In this document: one piece after another, positions 1 through 6,801 of the stretch
How the letters are laid out: the number at the start of each line of letters is the position of its first letter
Numbering within the stretch: the first letter of the stretch is position 1
Origin: JAATFY01 sp049276515
GTDB taxonomy: Bacteria; Pseudomonadota; Alphaproteobacteria; UBA9219
Assembly: GCA_049276515.1 (NCBI GenBank)
Contig: JBASWO010000037.1
Location: forward strand, 1-20,366
Length of the DNA stretch: 20,366 nucleotides
Direction: 5' to 3'
The notes under the pieces: model-generated
Told to the model about the DNA's origin: nothing
Databases searched by the model: none
Seen by the model: only the letters and a program-made list of their open reading frames with translations
Made by a program: the position numbers and the translations under genes

Positions 1-384
1 GCTCTGATGGGTGACTCGCCCAAAGATCCAACTCGTCTCATAACAACCGGCACCTGGGGCACAACAAGCTTTGTTGTCACAGTTGAAAAAGGTGCAAGCA
101 GCAAACAAATTGAAGCTGCTCAAAAACCTGATGGCACGCCTGTTAGTGTCGTGCGTACAAAAGTTGAATTCACCAGTGCTGGCCTCGATATCACGGTAGG
201 TGAGGGTAAATATCCTGCTCCCGCTACTGCCCCTGCGGCTTTTCCTATAAAATATGATGTTATTCCTGGTGTTTCCGCGACTGCAAAAAGACCTAAACTA
301 CCTAAGGATGCTTCAGCACAGGCTAAAGCAGATGTTGAAGCTGCTGCAAATATTGGAAAACTTATATTCGCTTGCGTTCCTTAA
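1..384 (+). CDS. Hypothetical protein, N-terminus beyond window edge
   Basis: The frame is open from the first base of the window (codons GCT CTG precede the first ATG at position 7), so this is probably the 3' part of a longer gene; an ATG start at 7 would give 125 residues. I do not recognise the family. The visible part has no transmembrane segment. It contains a Pro/Ala-rich stretch (about residues 71-80 counted from the ATG), scattered lysines and a single cysteine close to the C-terminus. The alternation of short hydrophobic and polar stretches would suit a beta-rich soluble or exported domain, but that is inference. A strong intrinsic terminator begins 21 bases after the stop codon, so it is the last gene of its transcript. 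Confidence 0.6.
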   Translation, partial: ALMGDSPKDPTRLITTGTWGTTSFVVTVEKGASSKQIEAAQKPDGTPVSVVRTKVEFTSAGLDITVGEGKYPAPATAPAAFPIKYDVIPGVSATAKRPKLPKDASAQAKADVEAAANIGKLIFACVP

Positions 385-404
385 AAATTATTTTTTCTGA
401 TTCT

Positions 405-435
405 AAAAACCTCCCCAGATTCGGGGAGGTTTTTT
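405..435 (+). terminator. Rho-independent terminator after the first gene
   Basis: A 7-bp GC-rich stem (CCTCCCC at 410-416 pairing with GGGGAGG at 423-429) has a 6-base loop and is extended by A-T pairs. It is followed by an uninterrupted run of six T (430-435). The A-run at 405-409 makes the structure usable on the opposite strand as well, but no leftward gene ends here. Confidence 0.9.
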
Positions 436-651
436 ATGTTAGTTTTCAGGTAATAAACTCATTTATGATTGTTTATCTGACACTTACAAAATGGCTACTT
501 TTTCCGATAGCCTCCTCATTAACCTTTCTTTATAAAGATTGATGCATCCTCACGGGATGTGGCGATCAGGATGTTCGTCCCTTGCAATTCCTAGGATAGG
601 CACCACCTAACCAGAGCGGGCTTGAAAACCCCCGCAGAGGATACGCGCCAC
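436..651 (+). promoter_or_regulatory. Intergenic leader with possible promoter and hairpins
   Basis: This stretch of about 215 bases has no convincing gene. A -10-like TATAAA lies at 531-536, but I see no good -35 box at a normal distance. Downstream, three short hairpins can be drawn: GCATCC/GGATGT (544-549/555-560), CCTA/TAGG and GCGGG/CCCGC (616-620/631-635). The last is followed at once by AGAGG (636-640), a possible ribosome binding site for the ATG at 652. I could not match this to a known RNA family. A structured 5' leader is inference. Confidence 0.3.
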
Positions 652-870
652 ATGGTCGATCAAGTTAGCAATAGTTCTAACAATTCTCTTCTCCGCGCCC
701 AACAGGCTGCGCAGATTAGCCAATTACAAAGAGCGCCTACGATTATCAATCAGACGCGCAGCAATGCTGTTGTGCCCGCACAACCCACAAACGTCCAGCA
801 ACCACCAAGAATTGCTATCAGTGCTGACCATAATCTGCCCCGCGGCAGCATTGTCGATAAACTTGTTTAA
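652..870 (+). CDS. Short hypothetical protein, 72 residues, Gln/Asn-rich
   Basis: I do not recognise this protein. From the ATG at 652 it has 72 residues, with low-complexity polar composition rich in Gln, Asn, Ser and Ala. The N-terminal half could be helical (QQAAQ-like stretch), and the C-terminus reads NLPRGSIVDKLV, which looks more conserved than the rest. It has no cysteine, signal peptide or membrane segment. A TTG at 622 would add ten residues, but that codon lies in the loop of a GCGGG/CCCGC hairpin. The ATG at 652 has AGAGG eleven bases upstream, so I prefer it. The gene ends 22 bases before the convergent cca stop. An AT-rich hairpin at about 870-894 may act as a weak terminator for both. 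Coding status is likely but not certain. Confidence 0.55.
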   Translation: MVDQVSNSSNNSLLRAQQAAQISQLQRAPTIINQTRSNAVVPAQPTNVQQPPRIAISADHNLPRGSIVDKLV

Positions 871-892
871 GAAAATGTCTTTTAAGATTTTT

Positions 893-2146
893 CTAAGCGA
901 TATGTTTACGCGCTTCGCTTAAACACTCATCGCGATTGGGACGAAAATCCTCAATCATCCACCACGCTTCAACGTGACGTAATATCTGACCAACCTTAGG
1001 GCCTGCTGCGACACCAAGCCGCAAAATATCTTCGCCCTGAATGGGCAAGCTTGGACTATCCCAGAGAGAAGCAACTTCAAGCGCTGTTTTAATATCCGCA
1101 CTGCGATCTTCTGTAGCCAGCAACAGTGCGGCCTCTTCCGTTACCTCCACACCATGCTCATAAAGCTTGCTACGAAAAGGCACAGGATCGAGTTTTCCTT
1201 TCAGCTGATCAGGCAAAATTGCCAATATTTGCAAGGTCTCTGCTTCACGTTTCGATAGCTTCATCTCTTCAGCCACAGTACTTGCCGCCTTGGCATCTTT
1301 TGGCAAGAGCGCCGCAAGGCGAACTAAGGCTGATGGCTCTCTGTCGTGTTGTTTTTCAAGAGCAAGCAGATTTTCAAGTCGGCTGATGTTGAGGGCTTGA
1401 GGTAAAGTATAACTCAATACGTCGTTGTCGATCATCAATTTCCATGTTGGCAAAGGATTACCGGCACCGAGTAATTTGATCACCTCACGCCAAATACGTT
1501 CCGCTGATAAAGTCGGGATCAGTGAAGCGAGTTCTTTTGATGCCACCAACCCAATCTCATCAGCAGCTCCTTTTCCATAACAACTATAGAAACGGAAAAA
1601 ACGTAAAATGCGTAAATGATCTTCTTGAATACGCGCGCGCGCCTCACCAATAAAACGTACGCGACCCTCTTTTAAATCTTTACGGCCGTCGAAATAATCA
1701 TAAATTTTTCCGGCTTCATCCACATACAGTGCGTTCATTGTAAAATCACGCCGTGCAGCGTCAGCCTGCCAATCATCTGTGAAAGCAACCTTGGCATGAC
1801 GTCCGTCGGTTTCCAGATCATGGCGCAACGTCGTCAATTCATAACCCTTATGATCGATCACGGCTGTGACCGTACCGTGATCGATGCCAGTTGGGACGAC
1901 TTTGATTTTGGCTGCCGTTAAGGCACCCATGACTTTTTCGGGTGGTAAGTTCACAGCCATGTCAAATTCATTGACCGGACGGCCCAAGAGGCTGTCGCGT
2001 ACGGCACCGCCCACCACACGCGCTTCACCCCCCGCTGCCCGAATGGCACGGAAAATACAGCGTAAAGCATCCTTTTGTAGCCACGGGTGTTGGGCAGGAT
2101 CCAGGCGTTCAGCATCACTCATGCGCCGAGAATGCCCTTGAATCAC
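893..2146 (-). CDS. cca: CCA tRNA nucleotidyltransferase (class II)
   Basis: Adds or repairs the 3'-terminal CCA of tRNAs, using CTP and ATP, in the cytoplasm. The nucleotidyltransferase head is clear: GGAVRDSLLGRPV at residues 46-58, then an acidic pair at 60 and 62. The RRDFTMNAL motif of class II enzymes follows, then the RNA-binding poly(A)-polymerase head region (RILRFFRFY). The C-terminal region has the alphaproteobacterial pattern EDILRLG...GPKVG...WWMIEDFRP. At 417 residues the length is normal for this subfamily. The first carboxylate of the usual DxD is Glu here (NEFDMA; codon at 1967-1969). The GTG start at 2146 has no clear ribosome binding site; an in-frame ATG at 2122 (residue 9) is an equally good start. 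It is divergent from moxR, and the short gap must hold both promoters. Confidence 0.93.
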   Translation of the reverse strand: MIQGHSRRMSDAERLDPAQHPWLQKDALRCIFRAIRAAGGEARVVGGAVRDSLLGRPVNEFDMAVNLPPEKVMGALTAAKIKVVPTGIDHGTVTAVIDHKGYELTTLRHDLETDGRHAKVAFTDDWQADAARRDFTMNALYVDEAGKIYDYFDGRKDLKEGRVRFIGEARARIQEDHLRILRFFRFYSCYGKGAADEIGLVASKELASLIPTLSAERIWREVIKLLGAGNPLPTWKLMIDNDVLSYTLPQALNISRLENLLALEKQHDREPSALVRLAALLPKDAKAASTVAEEMKLSKREAETLQILAILPDQLKGKLDPVPFRSKLYEHGVEVTEEAALLLATEDRSADIKTALEVASLWDSPSLPIQGEDILRLGVAAGPKVGQILRHVEAWWMIEDFRPNRDECLSEARKHIA

Positions 2147-2162
2147 TTATCCATCAATTGCT

Positions 2163-2190
2163 TTGGATAAACACTAAAATACGCTATCTT
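2163..2190 (+). promoter_or_regulatory. Possible promoter of the moxR operon
   Basis: TTGGAT (2163-2168) and TATCTT (2185-2190) are separated by 16 bases and lie between the divergent cca and moxR starts. Each box matches the sigma-70 consensus at four of six positions. This is a weak match proposed mainly from its position; the nearby TAAAAT (2175-2180) is an alternative -10. Confidence 0.25.
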
Positions 2191-2226
2191 TCCTCATCAG
2201 GCACACGTCACTGCGCGAGGTTCTTC

Positions 2227-3255
2227 GTGTCATCTCTTTTCACTTCCCGTCCCGCCACCCCAAACGCAGCACCCACCGATCTTATGGCGGCAATTGAAGC
2301 AACGGGGCGTAAACTTGGCACCATTCGTCAAGCGATCGGCCAAGTTATCTTTGGTCAAGACGAGGTTATTAATCAAAGTCTGATCACCATTTTATCGGGT
2401 GGTCATATGCTGCTTATTGGCGTGCCAGGTCTCGCCAAAACACGCCTGGTTGATACGCTTGGCCATATTCTCGGTCTCAATGCACGCCGCATTCAGTGTA
2501 CGCCTGACTTAATGCCTTCTGATATTCTAGGCACAGAAGTCATGGAAGAAAGCGATCATGGGCGCCGGAATTTTCGTTTCATTCCAGGCCCAATCTTTAG
2601 CCAACTTTTGATGGCCGATGAAATCAACCGCGCAAGCCCACGTACCCAATCCGCTCTTTTACAGGCCATGCAGGAACATAAAGTGACTGTGGCAGGACAT
2701 AACCATCCTTTGCCTGCACCTTTCCATGTGATGGCCACACAAAATCCTTTGGAACAAGAAGGCACCTATCCCTTGCCTGAAGCACAGCTTGATCGGTTCC
2801 TTTTGCAAATTGATATTACATATCCTGATCTCAATGCAGAACGGCAGATGCTTTTAGCAACCACTGTCACACCTGAGCATGATCTGAAAGCCACCATCGC
2901 AGCGCATGAATTGCTAGAATTGCAGAATCTTGTTCGCCGCATGCCTTTAAGTGAAAAGACCATGGAAGGCATATTAGCTTTGGTACGTAATGGACGTCCT
3001 GAAAGCTCAACTCTCGATATCGTCAAAAAATATGTCATCTGGGGACCAGGACCACGCGCTTCACAAGCCCTTAGTCTTGCCTCACGCGCGCGTGCCTTGA
3101 TTGATGGACGTTTATCGCCATCCTTGGATGATGTTTTAGCTCTCGCTAAACCAGCTCTGCAGCATCGCATGGCTTTGAGTTTTGCTGCACGCGCTGAAGG
3201 CGTCACCATGGATCATGTGCTAGCCGCCATGACACAATCCGTAGCCAATCTTTAA
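2227..3255 (+). CDS. MoxR-family AAA+ ATPase
   Basis: ATP-driven chaperone-like ATPase of the MoxR branch, which typically works with VWA-domain partners encoded beside it. Counting from GTG 2227 (342 residues), Walker A is GVPGLAKT (65-72) and Walker B LLMADE (127-132). The sensor-1 region ATQNP is at 170-174, followed by EGTYPLPEAQLDRF, all canonical for MoxR proteins. The C-terminal lid domain contains the expected WGPGPRASQ stretch. The frame is open back to a TTG at 2158, but GCGAGG sits six bases before GTG 2227, and the extra 23 residues do not resemble the family. It is first in a four-gene operon; the DUF58 gene starts four bases after its stop. The substrate cannot be told from sequence. 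Confidence 0.93.
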   Translation: MSSLFTSRPATPNAAPTDLMAAIEATGRKLGTIRQAIGQVIFGQDEVINQSLITILSGGHMLLIGVPGLAKTRLVDTLGHILGLNARRIQCTPDLMPSDILGTEVMEESDHGRRNFRFIPGPIFSQLLMADEINRASPRTQSALLQAMQEHKVTVAGHNHPLPAPFHVMATQNPLEQEGTYPLPEAQLDRFLLQIDITYPDLNAERQMLLATTVTPEHDLKATIAAHELLELQNLVRRMPLSEKTMEGILALVRNGRPESSTLDIVKKYVIWGPGPRASQALSLASRARALIDGRLSPSLDDVLALAKPALQHRMALSFAARAEGVTMDHVLAAMTQSVANL

Positions 3256-3259
3256 TCCC

Positions 3260-4129
3260 ATGAGCGCCACGCTTCAGCATCAGGCGCAAGAGCTTGGGGC
3301 GCTATTACCTCCTTTACTGATTGAAGCAGAACGCGTGGCCGCTGTTGTCATGCAAGGTGTGCATGGCCGGCGACGCGCTGGGATTGGTGAAACATTCTGG
3401 CAGTTCCGCCGTTATGAACAAGGTGATCCTGCCGAACGCATTGATTGGCGGCAGTCCTCACGTACGGACAAAATTTTTATCCGTGAACGCGAATGGGAAG
3501 CGGCCCAAAGTGCCTATGTCTGGGCCGACACATCCGGCTCAATGCAGTACTCTTCCCACAAAAAGCTCCCCACAAAAGCCGAGCGCGCACAATTATTGAT
3601 GCTCTCTTTAGCTAGTCTTTTGCTGCGTGGCGGCGAAAAGGTAACCTGGTTAGATCGCCGCAAAATAACAGCGCACGGCAAGCATGGCCTTGAAAATATA
3701 GTTGTGCGCATGGGCAGTTTTAAAGGCGATAGTCTACCACCTGACATTCCTATCGCGCGTCACGCTCAAGTTATCCTGTGCAGTGATTTTTTAATGCCGC
3801 CGGATGTTTTACAAAATCTTTTACGTCGTTACGCAGCTCTGCAGTTGCGTGGCGTCATGCTTCACATCCTTGATCCCTTAGAAAATAATTTTGCCCTTGA
3901 GGGCCGCATCGAGATTGAGGGCTGTGAAGGCGAAACATCTTTGCTGGTTCCTAACGCTGCAAGTTTACGCGAGCCTTATCAGCAGCGAATGGCAGCGCAT
4001 AAAGAAAATTTAGCGCGCACGGCCAAAGGAGCGGGCTGGCATTATATGCAACATGTGACCAATACATTGCCGCATATACCTCTGATGCAGTTGTATGAAA
4101 ATCTAGCTGATGGACAGCGGAGCTTGTGA
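3260..4129 (+). CDS. DUF58 protein with VWA-like domain
   Basis: DUF58 proteins are the usual partners of MoxR ATPases and are thought to act as adaptors binding substrate or metal through a VWA fold. The DUF58 signature is textbook: HGRRRAGIGETFWQFR (35-50), YEQGDPAERIDWR (52-64) and SRTDKIFIRERE (67-78). The metal-ion-dependent adhesion site (MIDAS) DTSGS at 90-94 has Asp90, Ser92 and Ser94 intact. There is no signal peptide or membrane span, so it is probably cytoplasmic. The length of 289 residues is normal. The ATG lies four bases after the moxR stop with no strong ribosome binding site, which suggests translational coupling. Its stop overlaps the start of the next gene. Confidence 0.92.
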   Translation: MSATLQHQAQELGALLPPLLIEAERVAAVVMQGVHGRRRAGIGETFWQFRRYEQGDPAERIDWRQSSRTDKIFIREREWEAAQSAYVWADTSGSMQYSSHKKLPTKAERAQLLMLSLASLLLRGGEKVTWLDRRKITAHGKHGLENIVVRMGSFKGDSLPPDIPIARHAQVILCSDFLMPPDVLQNLLRRYAALQLRGVMLHILDPLENNFALEGRIEIEGCEGETSLLVPNAASLREPYQQRMAAHKENLARTAKGAGWHYMQHVTNTLPHIPLMQLYENLADGQRSL

Positions 4130-6801
4130 TGTGGGGCAGCTTTACCTTTGCCGCACCCTACATGCTCGCCTTTCTTATGGCGCTTCCCCTCTTATGGTGG
4201 TTATTGCGCTTAACGCCACCCTCGCCTCAACGCGTTGTCTTTCCAGCACTCTCTTTACTGCGTGATCTCGTTACTCAAGAACAAACACCAAAGCGTACGC
4301 CATGGTGGCTTCTCTTGTTGCGATTTCTAACCCTTATTCTTTTAATTCTAGCTTTCGCCCAACCTGTCATTAACCCGCAAGCGACAACAACCGGCAAAGG
4401 CACCCTTTTAATAGCCATCGATAACGACTGGGCAGCAGCACGTGACTGGGATACGCGTCAAAAAGCCCTCCAGGCTCTAATTAAACAGGCTGAGCGTGAT
4501 AATCGTGAGGCCGCACTTTTAACGACAGCACCTTCGAGTGATGGTAGCCCTTTGCAAATCATTGGCCCCATGGCGGCTAAAGCACTTTATGCAGAAGCTG
4601 AACGTATTAAACCTATGCCTTGGCCCAGCCAATGGGGGGAAGCTAAAAATCTTTTAGCTCAGATAAATTTTAAGGAAAGTATTTGGTTATCGAGTGGTCT
4701 TGGCGGTGTTGACGCAAAGATTTTTTACGCAGGTCTCAAAGATGCGAGCGAGGTTCGCGTTTTAAGTGATGCCGAAAGACCCATTTATCTGTTACAGCCC
4801 CCAACAACCGATGGTGAAGATTTATCGATTGGTGTTTTACGCGCTGCTCAAAGTGATGCAGCCACGATTGCCATTGCCGCTGTAGCGCGTGATGGCCATA
4901 TATTATCACATTTTGCGACCAGTTTTGCTCCTGGATCTCCACGCGCCACAACACCGATTACGATGCCACTTGATATCCGCAATCAAGTGACGCGCTTTGT
5001 CATTGAAGGCCAACACAGCGCTGCTATGACCGTGGTCTTAGATGCCAGCTGGGAGCATCGGCCCGTTGGCCTTATTGGCGATAAGTCTGATATCGCCCAA
5101 CACTCTCTTCTTAACGGACTTTATTATATTGATCGCGCCTTAGACCCTTATGCGGATTTGCATGTTGGATCGCTCGATGAATTGCTCGATAAGAAAATGT
5201 CTGTGCTCGTCCTCACGGATAACACTGAATTACGGCAAAATCAGATTGCTCCTTTGACCCATTGGATCAAACAGGGTGGTGTTCTTGTACGTTTTGCTGG
5301 CGAGCATCTCGCAACGGAACAGAAGGCTGAACAAAGTGAGTTGTTGCCAGTTATTGTTCGCACCGGCGATCGCGCTATGGGCGGCAGCCTCAGTTGGACC
5401 ACACCTCAAAAACTCCGTGAATTTTCTACAACCAGCCCTTTTCGCGGCCTTCCCATACCTGAAGACGTCACAATAAACCGCCAAATTTTGGCGGAGCCCT
5501 CAGCAGATCTAGCCCAACGCAACTGGGCGAGTTTGATTGACGGCACACCCTTAGTAACGGCAAAAAACATCAGCCGCGGCATGAGTATTTTATTCCATGT
5601 ACCACCAAAATCAGATTGGTCTAATTTGCCTTTATCAGGTCTCTTCGTAGACATGTTGCGCCGGATCGTAGATTTGTCGCACGGCGTAAACGCAGACACG
5701 CATTTTACCTCACTGCCGCCATTACGCATGCTTGATGCCTTTGGCAATGATGTGAAGCCAGACCGAGCAGCACAGCCCATTACTGACAATGATTTCAGTC
5801 ACATTACACCGTCACCAAAACACCCGCCTGGGATTTATGGTGGCGATACAATGAACCGTGCTTTTAATTTGGGTACAGCACTTCCTAACCCTGATGTTCT
5901 TAAAGACATAACGACTGAGCCCTATCAGCAAAAAGCAGATGAGAGTGATTTAATGCCCCTCCTGCTCGCCATTGTCTTTACTTTGCTGCTGATCGATATG
6001 CTGATCAGTTTATGGCTCAGGGGCATCTTGACTGTTGGCCGCAAAACCATGGCCGCTGTTTTACTTTTTGTCTTTTTCCTCTCGCCTGCATATGCAGCAT
6101 CGGATCCGAACAGCCCCATTGAGCTGACCTCGCGAACAACCTTGGCCTATATTCAAACAGGTGATCGTGAAACGGACCGTATTTCTGAACTTGGCCTCAC
6201 AAGTCTTGCGCGCATGCTCCAACACCGCACATCAATTGATGATATTGGTGTTGCCGGCCTCAATCCCAATACGGATGAGCTATCCTTCTTTCCCCTTATT
6301 TACTGGCCTATTTTGCCACATCAGGCGCCCCTATCAGAAGAAGGGGCTCAGCGCATCAATACATACCTGCATCATGGCGGCATGGTTTTGATCGACACTC
6401 TCAATGGTGAAAAAGCTTCTCCAATTCTTTTACAAGCCACGCTTGGCAATATTGATATGCCGCCTTTGCTCAAGCTGCCGCAAGATCATGTTCTCAAACG
6501 TAGCTTCTTTTTGTTAAATGATTTTCCTGGTCGCTATAACAATCCAGATTTCTGGCTCGAGCCCGAAGATGCATCATCCAATGATGGTGTTGCCACAGTG
6601 CTTATGGGCAATAATGGCTGGGCCGCTGCTTGGGCTTTAGATGAACGCGGCAATCCTCTGTTCCCCTGCACACCTGGCGGTGAGTTACAACGTGAACAGG
6701 CTTTTCGTTTTGGCATCAATATTGTGATGTACGCTCTCACCGGAAACTATAAATCCGACCAGCTGCATGCCCAAGAATTACTGAAGAGAATGGGCAAATG
6801 A
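4129..6801 (+). CDS. BatA/DUF4159 membrane protein
   Basis: Large inner-membrane protein of the MoxR/VWA operon; its biochemical role is unknown. The N-terminus has the BatA-type pair of membrane helices (about 8-28 and 57-78). A VWA-like region follows in which the metal site is degenerate (IDNDWA instead of DxSxS). A GATase1-like stretch ends in WIKQGGVLVRFAG. A third helix lies near 609-630, and a signal-peptide-like hydrophobic segment ending AYA near 643-656. The DUF4159 domain (about 662-880) shows LAYIQTGD, GLTSLARMLQHRT, FFPLIYWPI and YLHHGGMVLIDT. The start is ATG 4129, overlapping the DUF58 stop by one base, with GGAG six bases upstream; a GTG at 4126 would add one residue but sits only three bases from that site. 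Its stop overlaps the next start (ATGA). Confidence 0.9.
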   Translation: MWGSFTFAAPYMLAFLMALPLLWWLLRLTPPSPQRVVFPALSLLRDLVTQEQTPKRTPWWLLLLRFLTLILLILAFAQPVINPQATTTGKGTLLIAIDNDWAAARDWDTRQKALQALIKQAERDNREAALLTTAPSSDGSPLQIIGPMAAKALYAEAERIKPMPWPSQWGEAKNLLAQINFKESIWLSSGLGGVDAKIFYAGLKDASEVRVLSDAERPIYLLQPPTTDGEDLSIGVLRAAQSDAATIAIAAVARDGHILSHFATSFAPGSPRATTPITMPLDIRNQVTRFVIEGQHSAAMTVVLDASWEHRPVGLIGDKSDIAQHSLLNGLYYIDRALDPYADLHVGSLDELLDKKMSVLVLTDNTELRQNQIAPLTHWIKQGGVLVRFAGEHLATEQKAEQSELLPVIVRTGDRAMGGSLSWTTPQKLREFSTTSPFRGLPIPEDVTINRQILAEPSADLAQRNWASLIDGTPLVTAKNISRGMSILFHVPPKSDWSNLPLSGLFVDMLRRIVDLSHGVNADTHFTSLPPLRMLDAFGNDVKPDRAAQPITDNDFSHITPSPKHPPGIYGGDTMNRAFNLGTALPNPDVLKDITTEPYQQKADESDLMPLLLAIVFTLLLIDMLISLWLRGILTVGRKTMAAVLLFVFFLSPAYAASDPNSPIELTSRTTLAYIQTGDRETDRISELGLTSLARMLQHRTSIDDIGVAGLNPNTDELSFFPLIYWPILPHQAPLSEEGAQRINTYLHHGGMVLIDTLNGEKASPILLQATLGNIDMPPLLKLPQDHVLKRSFFLLNDFPGRYNNPDFWLEPEDASSNDGVATVLMGNNGWAAAWALDERGNPLFPCTPGGELQREQAFRFGINIVMYALTGNYKSDQLHAQELLKRMGK

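Noticed and set aside
541..640. 6S RNA or signal recognition particle RNA in the leader region
   Set aside because: Neither the long 6S stem with central bubble nor the SRP RNA apical loop can be drawn here.
1126..1386. Rightward ORF inside cca
   Set aside because: It is antisense to a clear enzyme gene and has no domain pattern; a shadow of cca.
2158..2226. N-terminal extension of the MoxR protein from a TTG start
   Set aside because: The extra residues do not resemble the family, overlap the proposed promoter and have no ribosome binding site; GTG 2227 has GCGAGG at good spacing.
2766..3209. Leftward 147-residue ORF inside moxR
   Set aside because: Antisense to conserved MoxR motifs; its Arg/Ser/Cys-rich translation is typical of a shadow frame.
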